In this document: piece after piece, positions 1 through 6,423 of the stretch
Layout of the letters: each line of letters begins with the position of its first letter
Position numbering within the stretch: the first letter of the stretch is position 1
Origin: Niabella aurantiaca DSM 17617
Lineage (GTDB): Bacteria > Bacteroidota > Bacteroidia > Chitinophagales > Chitinophagaceae
Assembly (NCBI RefSeq): GCF_000374125.1
Contig: NZ_KB893638.1
Span: 1-34,993, forward strand
DNA length: 34,993 bases
Direction of reading: 5' to 3'
The notes under the pieces: model-generated
Database searches by the model: none
What the model was told of the DNA's origin: nothing
The model's input: the letters and a program-made list of their open reading frames with translations, nothing else
Position numbers and translations under genes: made by a program

Positions 1-237
1 AATATGAAAAATAAACTATTGACCATCAAAGAAAAGTTTATGTTGAAGCGAAGAGCTTTGATAGAAACAGTGATTGATTTACTAAAGGACTTTCAGGATT
101 TGTGGCACACCCGGCATCGTAGTGTGGACAATGGATTTAATAACATGCTTGCCTGCCTGGCCGCATATAACTTCAGAGATATCAAACCTACCTTCAAAGC
201 GCATAAACGAAACTTTTGGATCGCTATTGCTGCCTAA
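1..237 (+). mobile_element. IS982-family transposase, C-terminal end (cut by window edge)
   Basis: About 78 codons are open from the first base of the window to a TAA at 235-237, so the gene begins outside. The peptide carries the signature of the C-terminus of IS982-type DDE transposases: a KRRALIETV..LLKD block, then a HTRHRSVDNGFNNMLACLAAY block, where family members usually read SRHRS...N(L/F)..L.AY. The first ATG at 4 is internal and is not the real start. The catalytic core would lie upstream and cannot be judged. Shortly after the stop, TCGAACTCACGTTA (245-258) could be part of the terminal inverted repeat, but the opposite end is not visible, so this is only a guess. Whether the element is intact is unknown. 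Confidence 0.72.
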
Positions 238-458
238 ATCTTGTCGAACTCACGTTAAAATAAATAACTTTTTCATACTGACCTCCTTTGTTTTTTTGAT
301 GAATGTTGTTCTGATATAAAGACGGGGCCCTTAAAAAAAAGTCGGTAAGGTGGTCGTTAATAAATTACTAAGGTTTTAAAACAGCAGGAGGGGCCGGCGA
401 AGCGGCAGTTCTATGCAGCACCGGTTGCGAAAAAGCTTCTAAGACGAACGGCTTCTGT

Positions 459-1094
459 TTATTGCGATTGCTGTTGCTCCCAGGCTTCAAGGACATCTAC
501 GATCGATGGATAAGCAAGAGGCTTGTAGGCCGAAAGCAGGGACGGATCCACCCATTTTATAGCCGTGATGTCTTCTTCGGTTTGGGGCACCAGTTCTTCG
601 CCGGAACTTCCGTGCATTAAAAACCAATGCGATTCTTTGAGGATATGGTGCGTCCCATGTTCATAGGTATGATAAGTGACCAGTAGCGGCGCTTTCAGCC
701 CGATCCGGATCAGCCCCGTTTCTTCTGTAACTTCTCTTACCGCGCAGGCTTCAAGGGTTTCACCGGCGTCCAGTTTCCCTTTTGGAAGGTCCCAGAAGCC
801 CCGCCGGTGGATCAGGAGTATTTCGTTCTGCTCGTTTACTATCAGGCCGCCGCCGGCCTGTATGCGTTCAAATTTTTTGAAGAACGCCTTTTTGAGCTGA
901 TCAAGGTCGGGGTGCATAAAGATCCCGGTTTTGATGTCGGGACGCGTCAGCTCCCGCAGCATGGTCTTTACCGAATGTGTGTCCAGCTCGTCGATCAGGA
1001 CCGTTTCGGGATGGTGCAGCAGTTCGCGGAGTTTTTCGTCCGGCTGATCGCAGAGATACAGGGTTTTATCGTGGATATGTATTTTAATTTGCAT
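459..1094 (-). CDS. Nudix hydrolase
   Basis: A 211-residue protein with a complete Nudix box at residues 106-128: GKLDAGE, seven residues, then REVTEETGL. This matches G-x5-E-x7-REUxEExGU and includes all the metal-binding glutamates. Nudix enzymes hydrolyse nucleoside diphosphates linked to another group, but the substrate cannot be told from sequence. About 75 residues before the Nudix fold form a separate N-terminal region rich in charged residues, which I recognise as common in Bacteroidota homologues without knowing its role. The ATG at 1092-1094 is 60 bp from the divergent pyrE start, so the two probably share a control region. The protein is most likely cytosolic: no signal peptide or membrane segment is visible. 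Confidence 0.9.
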   Translation of the reverse strand: MQIKIHIHDKTLYLCDQPDEKLRELLHHPETVLIDELDTHSVKTMLRELTRPDIKTGIFMHPDLDQLKKAFFKKFERIQAGGGLIVNEQNEILLIHRRGFWDLPKGKLDAGETLEACAVREVTEETGLIRIGLKAPLLVTYHTYEHGTHHILKESHWFLMHGSSGEELVPQTEEDITAIKWVDPSLLSAYKPLAYPSIVDVLEAWEQQQSQ

Positions 1095-1123
1095 AGAATT
1101 TCAGTTTTATAAAAAGATGCACT

Positions 1124-1146
1124 TAATTTCGCAGCCTAAATTTAGG
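1124..1146 (+). promoter_or_regulatory. Candidate pyrE control region: -7-like box plus palindrome
   Basis: TAATTTCG at 1124-1131 differs by one base from the Bacteroidota -7 box TAnnTTTG. It lies 23 bp before the pyrE ATG. No -33 TTG at the right distance is seen. Just after it, CCTAAATTTAGG (1135-1146) is a perfect 12-bp palindrome, which could be an operator or a short hairpin in the leader. Both calls are from inspection only. Confidence 0.35.
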
Positions 1147-1154
1147 GAGCTATT

Positions 1155-1787
1155 ATGAACGATGCAAAAGTAGTTGCAGAAAAGTTACTGCAGGTAAATG
1201 CGGTTAAACTGAGGCCGGAAGAGCCTTTTACCTGGGCCAGCGGCTGGAAGAGCCCGATCTATTGCGATAACCGGAGCGTTCTTTCTTTTCCGTTTGTGCG
1301 TGATTTTATCAAGAGTGAGCTCTGCAATGTTCTGTTTGAACAGTTTAGCGATGCCGATTGTATTGCAGGTGTGGCTACCGGGGCCATTGCCTGGGGGGCC
1401 CTGGCCGCAGATCAGCTGAAGCTGCCCTTTATTTATGTACGTCCCAAGCCCAAGGAGCACGGATTGGGCAACCAGGTGGAAGGCTTGTTTGAAAAGGGCC
1501 AGAAAGTGGCGGTGGTGGAAGACCTGGTAAGCACCGGGAAAAGCAGCCTGCTGGCAGTGGATGCGCTGGAGGCTGCGGGCCTGAACATTATGGGGATGGT
1601 GTCTATTTTTACCTACGATTTTTCGGTGGCTCAGGCCGCTTTTTCTGCACGGGACATCAAATATCACCCGCTTACAAGCTATCCTGTACTGCTGGAGCTG
1701 GCGCAGGAAAAAGGACTGATCAAGGAAGCGGATGCCGCTTTGCTCCTGAAGTGGCGGGAAGACCCGGCCCACTGGCAGGGAATTTAA
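1155..1787 (+). CDS. pyrE: Orotate phosphoribosyltransferase
   Basis: A 210-residue cytosolic enzyme that joins orotate to PRPP to give orotidine 5'-monophosphate, the fifth step of pyrimidine synthesis. The PRPP-binding loop is clear at residues 120-131 (VVEDLVSTGKSS), and the flexible-loop RPKPKEHG (about 96-103) carries the basic residues expected of this family. WASGWKSPIYCDNR (27-40) is the usual N-terminal motif. Length is normal for bacterial PyrE. The ATG at 1155 has no obvious Shine-Dalgarno sequence, as is usual in this phylum. Its stop codon overlaps the stop of the convergent LEA-like gene by four bases, and its likely terminator lies inside that gene at 1824-1853. Confidence 0.95.
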   Translation: MNDAKVVAEKLLQVNAVKLRPEEPFTWASGWKSPIYCDNRSVLSFPFVRDFIKSELCNVLFEQFSDADCIAGVATGAIAWGALAADQLKLPFIYVRPKPKEHGLGNQVEGLFEKGQKVAVVEDLVSTGKSSLLAVDALEAAGLNIMGMVSIFTYDFSVAQAAFSARDIKYHPLTSYPVLLELAQEKGLIKEADAALLLKWREDPAHWQGI

Positions 1788-2248
1788 AATTTAAACTGAC
1801 CTAACAGGTCGCTGGATGCCTTTTTCCCGCTGTAACGCAGCGGGAAGTTTTTTATAATGGAGCCTTTGCTTAACCGGGCATTGCCATCCAGTTTGATGTT
1901 CACAGAGTCCCTGGTGATCAGGCTGAGGGAATTGGCCAGCAGGTCCTTCATGTTTACTTTTAAACGGACGGGCACCGAAAAGTCGCTGCGGGCAGGAATC
2001 TTTACGTTTTCGTTAAGCAGGAAGTCGCCAATATAAATATCCTGTATCCAGGCTTTGCCCCCCGCATTGTTGAGCATAGCGCCCAGCTTATTCGGATTAT
2101 TAAAAACGAGGTTCATTTCCATGGTCGTTTCGTTCATCCCGATCTTGCCCATTTTTACATTTTCTACCCCCACAAATTTTATATCCTGGTATCGCATACA
2201 GGAGGGGAGGAGAAAGGCCAGGAGAATAATTACAAAAAACGGCTTCAT
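1784..2248 (-). CDS. LEA type 2-like lipoprotein
   Basis: A 154-residue protein with a short lipoprotein signal: a hydrophobic stretch, then the lipobox LLPSC, giving a lipidated Cys17. The rest (VENVKMGKIG..., NNPNKLGAMLNNAGGKAWI, then alternating beta strands) fits the LEA-2 / water-stress-hypersensitive-response fold, an all-beta domain found in many bacterial envelope lipoproteins. Its function in bacteria is not established. The last two codons and stop overlap the pyrE stop, and codons for FPLRYSGKK near the C-terminus also form a strong hairpin that reads as a terminator on the opposite strand. The ATG at 2246-2248 is the only start that keeps the signal peptide. Confidence 0.7.
   Translation of the reverse strand: MKPFFVIILLAFLLPSCMRYQDIKFVGVENVKMGKIGMNETTMEMNLVFNNPNKLGAMLNNAGGKAWIQDIYIGDFLLNENVKIPARSDFSVPVRLKVNMKDLLANSLSLITRDSVNIKLDGNARLSKGSIIKNFPLRYSGKKASSDLLGQFKF
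1824..1853 (+). terminator. Intrinsic terminator of pyrE, inside the convergent gene
   Basis: TTCCCGCTG (1824-1832), a five-base loop, CAGCGGGAA (1838-1846), then GTTTTTT. The nine-pair stem is perfect and the T run follows only on the + strand, so it should stop pyrE transcripts 36 bp after the stop codon. On the minus strand the hairpin is followed by AAAAAGG, so LEA transcripts should read through. The whole element lies in the coding sequence of the LEA-like gene. Confidence 0.75.
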
Positions 2249-2658
2249 TCAAATTATATTACTGTGTAAATAAACGGCAATTTAAAGGCTTTTGGAAGAG
2301 CAGCGAAAAATGGATTGTTAAAAGCAAAAAAGTTTCACAAGATCATAAAATATCCTTCCTTAGTCAAGCTAATTTATTTAGTATTCCCTTTCACTTTAGC
2401 ATTCAGCGAGGCGCTAACACTATTATCAAAGCATTTTTAGCATAAAAAATTGATTATTAATACTTAATATTATTTATATCGTTTTTTAAATGATGATAAA
2501 TGACCCGGTTTTGGCATTAAAATGCCAATATGCAAACTTGTTTGAATGCGAAAATGTAAAAATACCTATTCTGTTGATATAAATATTATTATAAAGTTTA
2601 CATGCTATTTTTTATTGAGTAAAGAACGAGTTAGAAAAAAATATTATATTTTTTGGGG
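2249..2658. other. AT-rich stretch without a recognisable gene
   Basis: Roughly 400 bp between the LEA-like gene and the end of the glycosyltransferase operon. From about 2330 onward the sequence is far richer in A+T than its surroundings, with long runs of T/A and no codon-like pattern. Small open frames here run into the neighbouring gene and have no recognisable motif. No clear terminator, RNA or repeat is seen. It may be a scar of past exchange at the edge of a polysaccharide locus, or a regulatory spacer for LEA. Confidence 0.5.
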
Positions 2659-3786
2659 TCACCAGAAGCGTTGGATCAGCTGGCGGGTGTTGCGGTCATT
2701 ATTGAACGGCTTTTCTACCAGTGTTTTCCGGAGCCGGATCTCTTCATCCTCAAATGGTTTGTAATAAAGCTGGGATATGATCGAGGCAATGGCGTTGGAA
2801 TTGCTTCCGATATGACAGGCGGTTTCAAGCCCTGTTCCGGACACCATTGCCGGAGTGGCTACACAATGCCGTCCGGAGAACAGGGCGTGTAAAAGTTTGA
2901 GGCGGATGCCGGTAATATTTTTATTGAAGCAGGGCAATACGTTGATATGTGCCTTTTGTACCAGGTCGTTGATCTCGGACTCGCTGGGATTGCTAATGAG
3001 GCAGGTATGCTGACAAAGGGAAGCGGCTTTTTGCAGGGGCCGGCCCGGGTCTTTTCCGGCAATGATAAACGGAACCCGCACCTTATTAAAAACCTTGCTG
3101 AGCAGCCAGAGTGCCGCTTCTTCATTTTCCGGTACCGAAAGATTGCCGTGAAAAAGGCAGTGGGTGCCCATGCCTTCAAGACTGTCCACTTCCTGCCAGG
3201 ACGGAAATGTAGGCAGCAGGAATGCATTTTCAAAACCCTGCTGTTCAAAAAAAACAGTGTCTGCTTCTGAAACGCAGGCCAGCAAAAGATCCTTCGGAAG
3301 CGTAGGCACATACTTTTTTATGAGCCGGCTTTCGGCTGTATAATAGAGCTTTTTAAAAAGGTCTGAAGAGGCCCGGGCCAGCTCTTTGTAGTAGACCTCT
3401 TCATTATTGTGCATGCGTACACAAACCACCCGGTCTTTCTGCTCAATAAAGGGCAGGATGCCGGTACAATGCAGCCCCTCCAGCAAAACAGGATGCCGGT
3501 CTTTATTAAGCCGGAGCTTCAGTTCTTCGTTAACCCTTGAAGAAACGATATAGGGGAGCGACAGGTTCAGGCATTCCGTTTTTTTTCTGCGTTCATAAAC
3601 GTTTACCGATTCGCAAAAGATATGGAGCTCCCTGGGAACTCCCCGTTCATTATAGCTGAAATAGTGCAGGTGTACCTTTACTCCGAGCCGATGAAAGGAC
3701 CGGATGCGGTTCATCATATCGATCACACCTCCATAATCCGCCGGCCAGGGCACATCCAAACAAACAATATGTAGGTGCTGCTGCAT
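2659..3786 (-). CDS. Glycosyltransferase, GT4/GT-B type
   Basis: A 375-residue cytosolic sugar transferase, last gene of the leftward polysaccharide operon. The N-terminus (HIVCLDVPWPADYGGVIDM) is the typical first Rossmann strand and glycine turn of GT-B enzymes, where the acceptor binds. The C-terminal half has the nucleotide-sugar domain, with the strand IIAGKDPGRP and the motif GIRLKLLHALFSGRHCVAT, where GT4 enzymes normally have an (E)G.P..Kxxxxx..G.PVV region. I did not find the full EX7E motif, so the retaining mechanism is uncertain. The ATG overlaps the stop of the upstream glycosyltransferase by one base (TAATG), so translation is probably coupled. Donor and acceptor sugars cannot be predicted. 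Confidence 0.75.
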   Translation of the reverse strand: MQQHLHIVCLDVPWPADYGGVIDMMNRIRSFHRLGVKVHLHYFSYNERGVPRELHIFCESVNVYERRKKTECLNLSLPYIVSSRVNEELKLRLNKDRHPVLLEGLHCTGILPFIEQKDRVVCVRMHNNEEVYYKELARASSDLFKKLYYTAESRLIKKYVPTLPKDLLLACVSEADTVFFEQQGFENAFLLPTFPSWQEVDSLEGMGTHCLFHGNLSVPENEEAALWLLSKVFNKVRVPFIIAGKDPGRPLQKAASLCQHTCLISNPSESEINDLVQKAHINVLPCFNKNITGIRLKLLHALFSGRHCVATPAMVSGTGLETACHIGSNSNAIASIISQLYYKPFEDEEIRLRKTLVEKPFNNDRNTRQLIQRFW

Positions 3787-4901
3787 TACAAATAGGGTTC
3801 GTAAATTTTTATCAGTACTTCCTGCTCCCGGTTCCAGTTTAATTCCTTCCCTGCGGTTACTGCATTTTCTCTTGCTTTCCGCACGCGTTCCGGGTCGCTC
3901 AAAAAGCCGGCTACTTCAGCGGCCATCTCTTTGGGAATACGACTATTTAAACAAAATCCGGCTCCGTATTGTTCAATAACCTTTTTAACCTCCGGCAAAG
4001 GGGTGGCTGCTACCGGAATACCAGCTAATATATAATCAAAAAGTTTATTTGGCAGGCTTACCAGGAAGTTTTCATCAGTAAAGCCATCCAGGGAAAAGCC
4101 GAGGTCTGCATGGGGCGTATAATTTTTTAATTCGCCCGGCGGCAGTCTATGGATCATTTCCACACGGTCTTCAAGATCCCATTCGCCGCGCTTTTGCTTC
4201 AGCTGTTCCCAAAGCAATCCTCCGCCAATATAAACCAGGTGATAGTCTGCCGGCAAATGGCACATCATTTCCAGCAGTTCTGGTCCGCCGCGCCCTTGGT
4301 TGATGCCCATGCCCTGCATCAGGAGCACTTTTTTACCGGTCCAGGATAGGGGGCGCTGGATAGCAGAAGGAGGCGGGGGTACAGGAAGGTTGCGTACCAC
4401 CGAAATGGGAGTGCCATAAGCTTCCTGGTATTTTGCCTTTACCGCCTCGCTTACCGTATAAACAACCGGAAGCCGGGGGAAAATAAAATCTTCGATGCGT
4501 TTCCAGAATCGTTTTTTTGCCGGTGAGGCTGCCAGTTCCGGTACACCGGTAAAATACTCATGGGTATCATAAAAAAGGAATTTTTTCCTCCATTTGGAGA
4601 TCAGGTAATTGGGCGCCAGGGTGTCGAGATCATTCGCCAGTAAATAATCCGTTTTGCAAAACAACAATCTTAAGAACAGGCGCAGATTAAATTCGGCGTA
4701 TTGCGCGATCCCTTTTTTAAAATAGCACCGCATTCTTGTGGCGTGGAAGGAGTAGGGCTCCAGGGGTAGACTATTGCCAAAGGCCCGGCCGATCAGGAAG
4801 ACGTCGAAGCCCATCTCCTGGAGGGTGGTGCAGATCCGGATCACGCGCTGATCGGTGGTGATCTCGGATATCACGGATACGGTAATGCGCCTTTTGTCCA
4901 T
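3786..4901 (-). CDS. Glycosyltransferase family 4 protein
   Basis: A 371-residue GT-B glycosyltransferase. The N-terminal domain begins with RRITVSVISEITTDQRVIR, typical of a group of Bacteroidota GT4 proteins, and contains DYLLANDLDTLAPNYL and FYDTHEYF. The C-terminal domain has LMQGMGINQGRGGPELL, the usual phosphate-binding turn, and LPNKLFDYILAGIPVAATPLPEV, the conserved sugar-nucleotide motif. It sits between the epimerase (8-bp gap upstream) and a second glycosyltransferase (1-base overlap downstream), so all three are probably made from one message. It likely adds a sugar, perhaps ManNAc-derived given the epimerase, to a surface polysaccharide or glycolipid on the inner face of the membrane. 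Confidence 0.83.
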   Translation of the reverse strand: MDKRRITVSVISEITTDQRVIRICTTLQEMGFDVFLIGRAFGNSLPLEPYSFHATRMRCYFKKGIAQYAEFNLRLFLRLLFCKTDYLLANDLDTLAPNYLISKWRKKFLFYDTHEYFTGVPELAASPAKKRFWKRIEDFIFPRLPVVYTVSEAVKAKYQEAYGTPISVVRNLPVPPPPSAIQRPLSWTGKKVLLMQGMGINQGRGGPELLEMMCHLPADYHLVYIGGGLLWEQLKQKRGEWDLEDRVEMIHRLPPGELKNYTPHADLGFSLDGFTDENFLVSLPNKLFDYILAGIPVAATPLPEVKKVIEQYGAGFCLNSRIPKEMAAEVAGFLSDPERVRKARENAVTAGKELNWNREQEVLIKIYEPYL

Positions 4902-4909
4902 ACCGGAAA

Positions 4910-5971
4910 TTACAGAGAATCTGTTAAATGATCACAAACGTTCTGTGCGGCATTCCCATAACCAAATACGGCCGTTTCATAATCGGGAGTGAGCTGAGGC
5001 AACCGGGAAAAGGAGCTCAGAATGGCCGCGGCATCCGGGGAGCAGCTCAAACCGGCCCCGGACCGGATGATCTCCGGCCATACCGGGTGCTCCATAATGA
5101 TCAGTGACCGCTTTGCCGCAAAATAAGCTTCGCGGCTTACGCCGCCACTGTCTGTAATGACAAAATCCGCCCGTTTTATAAATGCCTTCATTTCGGGGTA
5201 ACCAAGCGGGGCAACGATCCGGAACAAAACAGCGGCGCCGGTTTCGGCGATCTTTTTCTGCGTATGCGGATGCAGGGGTACCACCACCGGGATCTGGCGG
5301 TGAATGTCGTTGAGCGCGGCAATGATCGCTTCCAGGTTTTCCCGGATCAATATATTTTCAGCCCGGTGTATGGTACAGCCGATATAGGATGTTTCCTTTA
5401 TCCGGAAAGTTTCCTTTCCGGGTATTTTCAGGTAAGCATCCAGCATCAGGTCACCGGTAAAAACGGGTGTGGAGCGGATCGCGGTGCCAAACCCTTCTGC
5501 TCTTAGTGTTTGCAGATTGTTTGGCGTACAGCAATAATGTGTAGTTGAAAGCCGGTCCGCAACCAGCCGGTTTATTTCTTCAGGGGTCTTCAAACTACCC
5601 GTCCGTACGCCGGCCTCAAAGTGATGCAACGGCTGACCGGTCCTGGCCGCGGCGATGGCCGCGGCATAAGTTGTATTGGTATCTCCGTATATGATAACAG
5701 CGCTGGCTTTTGCACCGGCAAGGTATTGTTGCAGCTGCCGGATGGCGGTCGCGGTAAAAAGGTCCGGATCACTATTGTCGATGCGCAGCTGGATATCGGG
5801 ATCGGGGAGTGCCAGCTCATTAAAAAAGACCCCGCTCATTTCATGGCTGCTGTGCTGGCCCGTATGCAGGATCACCTGACGGGCGATCCCTCTTTCCGCA
5901 ATAGCTTTGTATAAAACTGCCAGCTTGATGAACTGTGGCCGGTTACCGACGATGTGAATGATTTGCTTCAA
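4910..5971 (-). CDS. wecB: UDP-N-acetylglucosamine 2-epimerase (non-hydrolysing)
   Basis: Interconverts UDP-GlcNAc and UDP-ManNAc in the cytosol, a supply step for surface polysaccharides. Motifs in order: IIHIVGNRPQFIK at the N-terminus, YGDTNTTYAAAIAA, HFEAGVRTGS and PEEINR (active-site region), TIHRAEN, and DSGGVSREAYFA near the end (UDP binding). The reading frame is open to an ATG at 6028, but family alignment places the start at KQIIHIVGNRP. The codon just before it is TTG (5969-5971), giving 353 residues, a normal length. The extra 19 residues from 6028 have no family counterpart and cover a promoter-like box. First gene of a three-gene operon with two glycosyltransferases. The symbol is by family; the local name may differ. 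Confidence 0.85.
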   Translation of the reverse strand: MKQIIHIVGNRPQFIKLAVLYKAIAERGIARQVILHTGQHSSHEMSGVFFNELALPDPDIQLRIDNSDPDLFTATAIRQLQQYLAGAKASAVIIYGDTNTTYAAAIAAARTGQPLHHFEAGVRTGSLKTPEEINRLVADRLSTTHYCCTPNNLQTLRAEGFGTAIRSTPVFTGDLMLDAYLKIPGKETFRIKETSYIGCTIHRAENILIRENLEAIIAALNDIHRQIPVVVPLHPHTQKKIAETGAAVLFRIVAPLGYPEMKAFIKRADFVITDSGGVSREAYFAAKRSLIIMEHPVWPEIIRSGAGLSCSPDAAAILSSFSRLPQLTPDYETAVFGYGNAAQNVCDHLTDSL

Positions 5972-5975
5972 GAAA

Positions 5976-5983
5976 CAAATATA
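5976..5983 (-). promoter_or_regulatory. -7 box of a possibly leaderless wecB promoter
   Basis: TATATTTG on the minus strand matches TAnnTTTG exactly and ends four bases before the TTG start codon of the epimerase. Transcription would then begin at or next to the start codon, giving a leaderless message. Upstream, CCCC-TTC-GGGG (5990-6000) forms a short hairpin over the place where a -33 element would be expected, and no good TTG is seen there. The call therefore rests on one box. Confidence 0.35.
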
Positions 5984-6423
5984 AACAAACCCCTTCGGGG
6001 AATGTAAAATATTGAATGGAAAATGCAAAAGTAAAGGTCCCGTTCCGGTTCCAAGATCTTTCCCCGGAATGGAAGCGGGGCAATGCTTATCATCAATCGC
6101 TACTGATCAATTGCCAATAGAGCAGCCGGAAGGAAACGGGAATACAACGTTGAGCTTTGAACTTTAAATGCTGAACATAAGCATAGTAGCCATTCGCTTT
6201 CAGCGATGAGTTTTCAGCATTGGCTACCGGTCGTCAACGGGATCTGCTCCGGAACTTAAACAGGATACCAGCCCGGGTCCTGGCATTTGATTAAAATGTG
6301 AAATAATGGGTGAAAAAAAGAAAGAAATGTAAACGTAAAGATCCTTTTGCTGGCCGGGAACACCGGCCCAAATGAAATCTTACTGCTACATTTCTTATTC
6401 TACATTTAATACCATAGGTTTTC
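5984..6423. other. Intergenic stretch with inverted repeats, no gene
   Basis: About 440 bp between the epimerase start and the end of the outer-membrane receptor. No frame has a believable protein. It contains fragments such as GAACTTTAAATGCTGAAC that resemble other intergenic spots in the window, a set of interleaved inverted repeats at 6168-6227, and a hairpin GGCCGG-GAACA-CCGGCC at 6352-6368 that lacks a T run and so is not a clear terminator. Confidence 0.5.
6168..6227. repeat. Interleaved inverted repeats (pseudoknot-like order)
   Basis: ATGCTGAA (6168-6175) is the reverse complement of TTCAGCAT (6213-6220). GTAGCCA (6186-6192) is the reverse complement of TGGCTAC (6221-6227). The arms occur in the order a, b, a', b', so the two stems cross. 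A small hairpin TCGCT-TTC-AGCGA (6194-6206) lies between them. All pairs are perfect. It may be an RNA structure or a decayed copy of an interspersed repeat. Confidence 0.5.

Noticed and set aside
1185-1772. Long open frame (195 codons) on the minus strand across pyrE
   Set aside because: It is the antisense shadow of a clearly coding pyrE and has no recognisable motif.
6352-6368. Hairpin GGCCGG-GAACA-CCGGCC after the outer-membrane receptor gene
   Set aside because: No T run follows on either strand, so it does not qualify as an intrinsic terminator.
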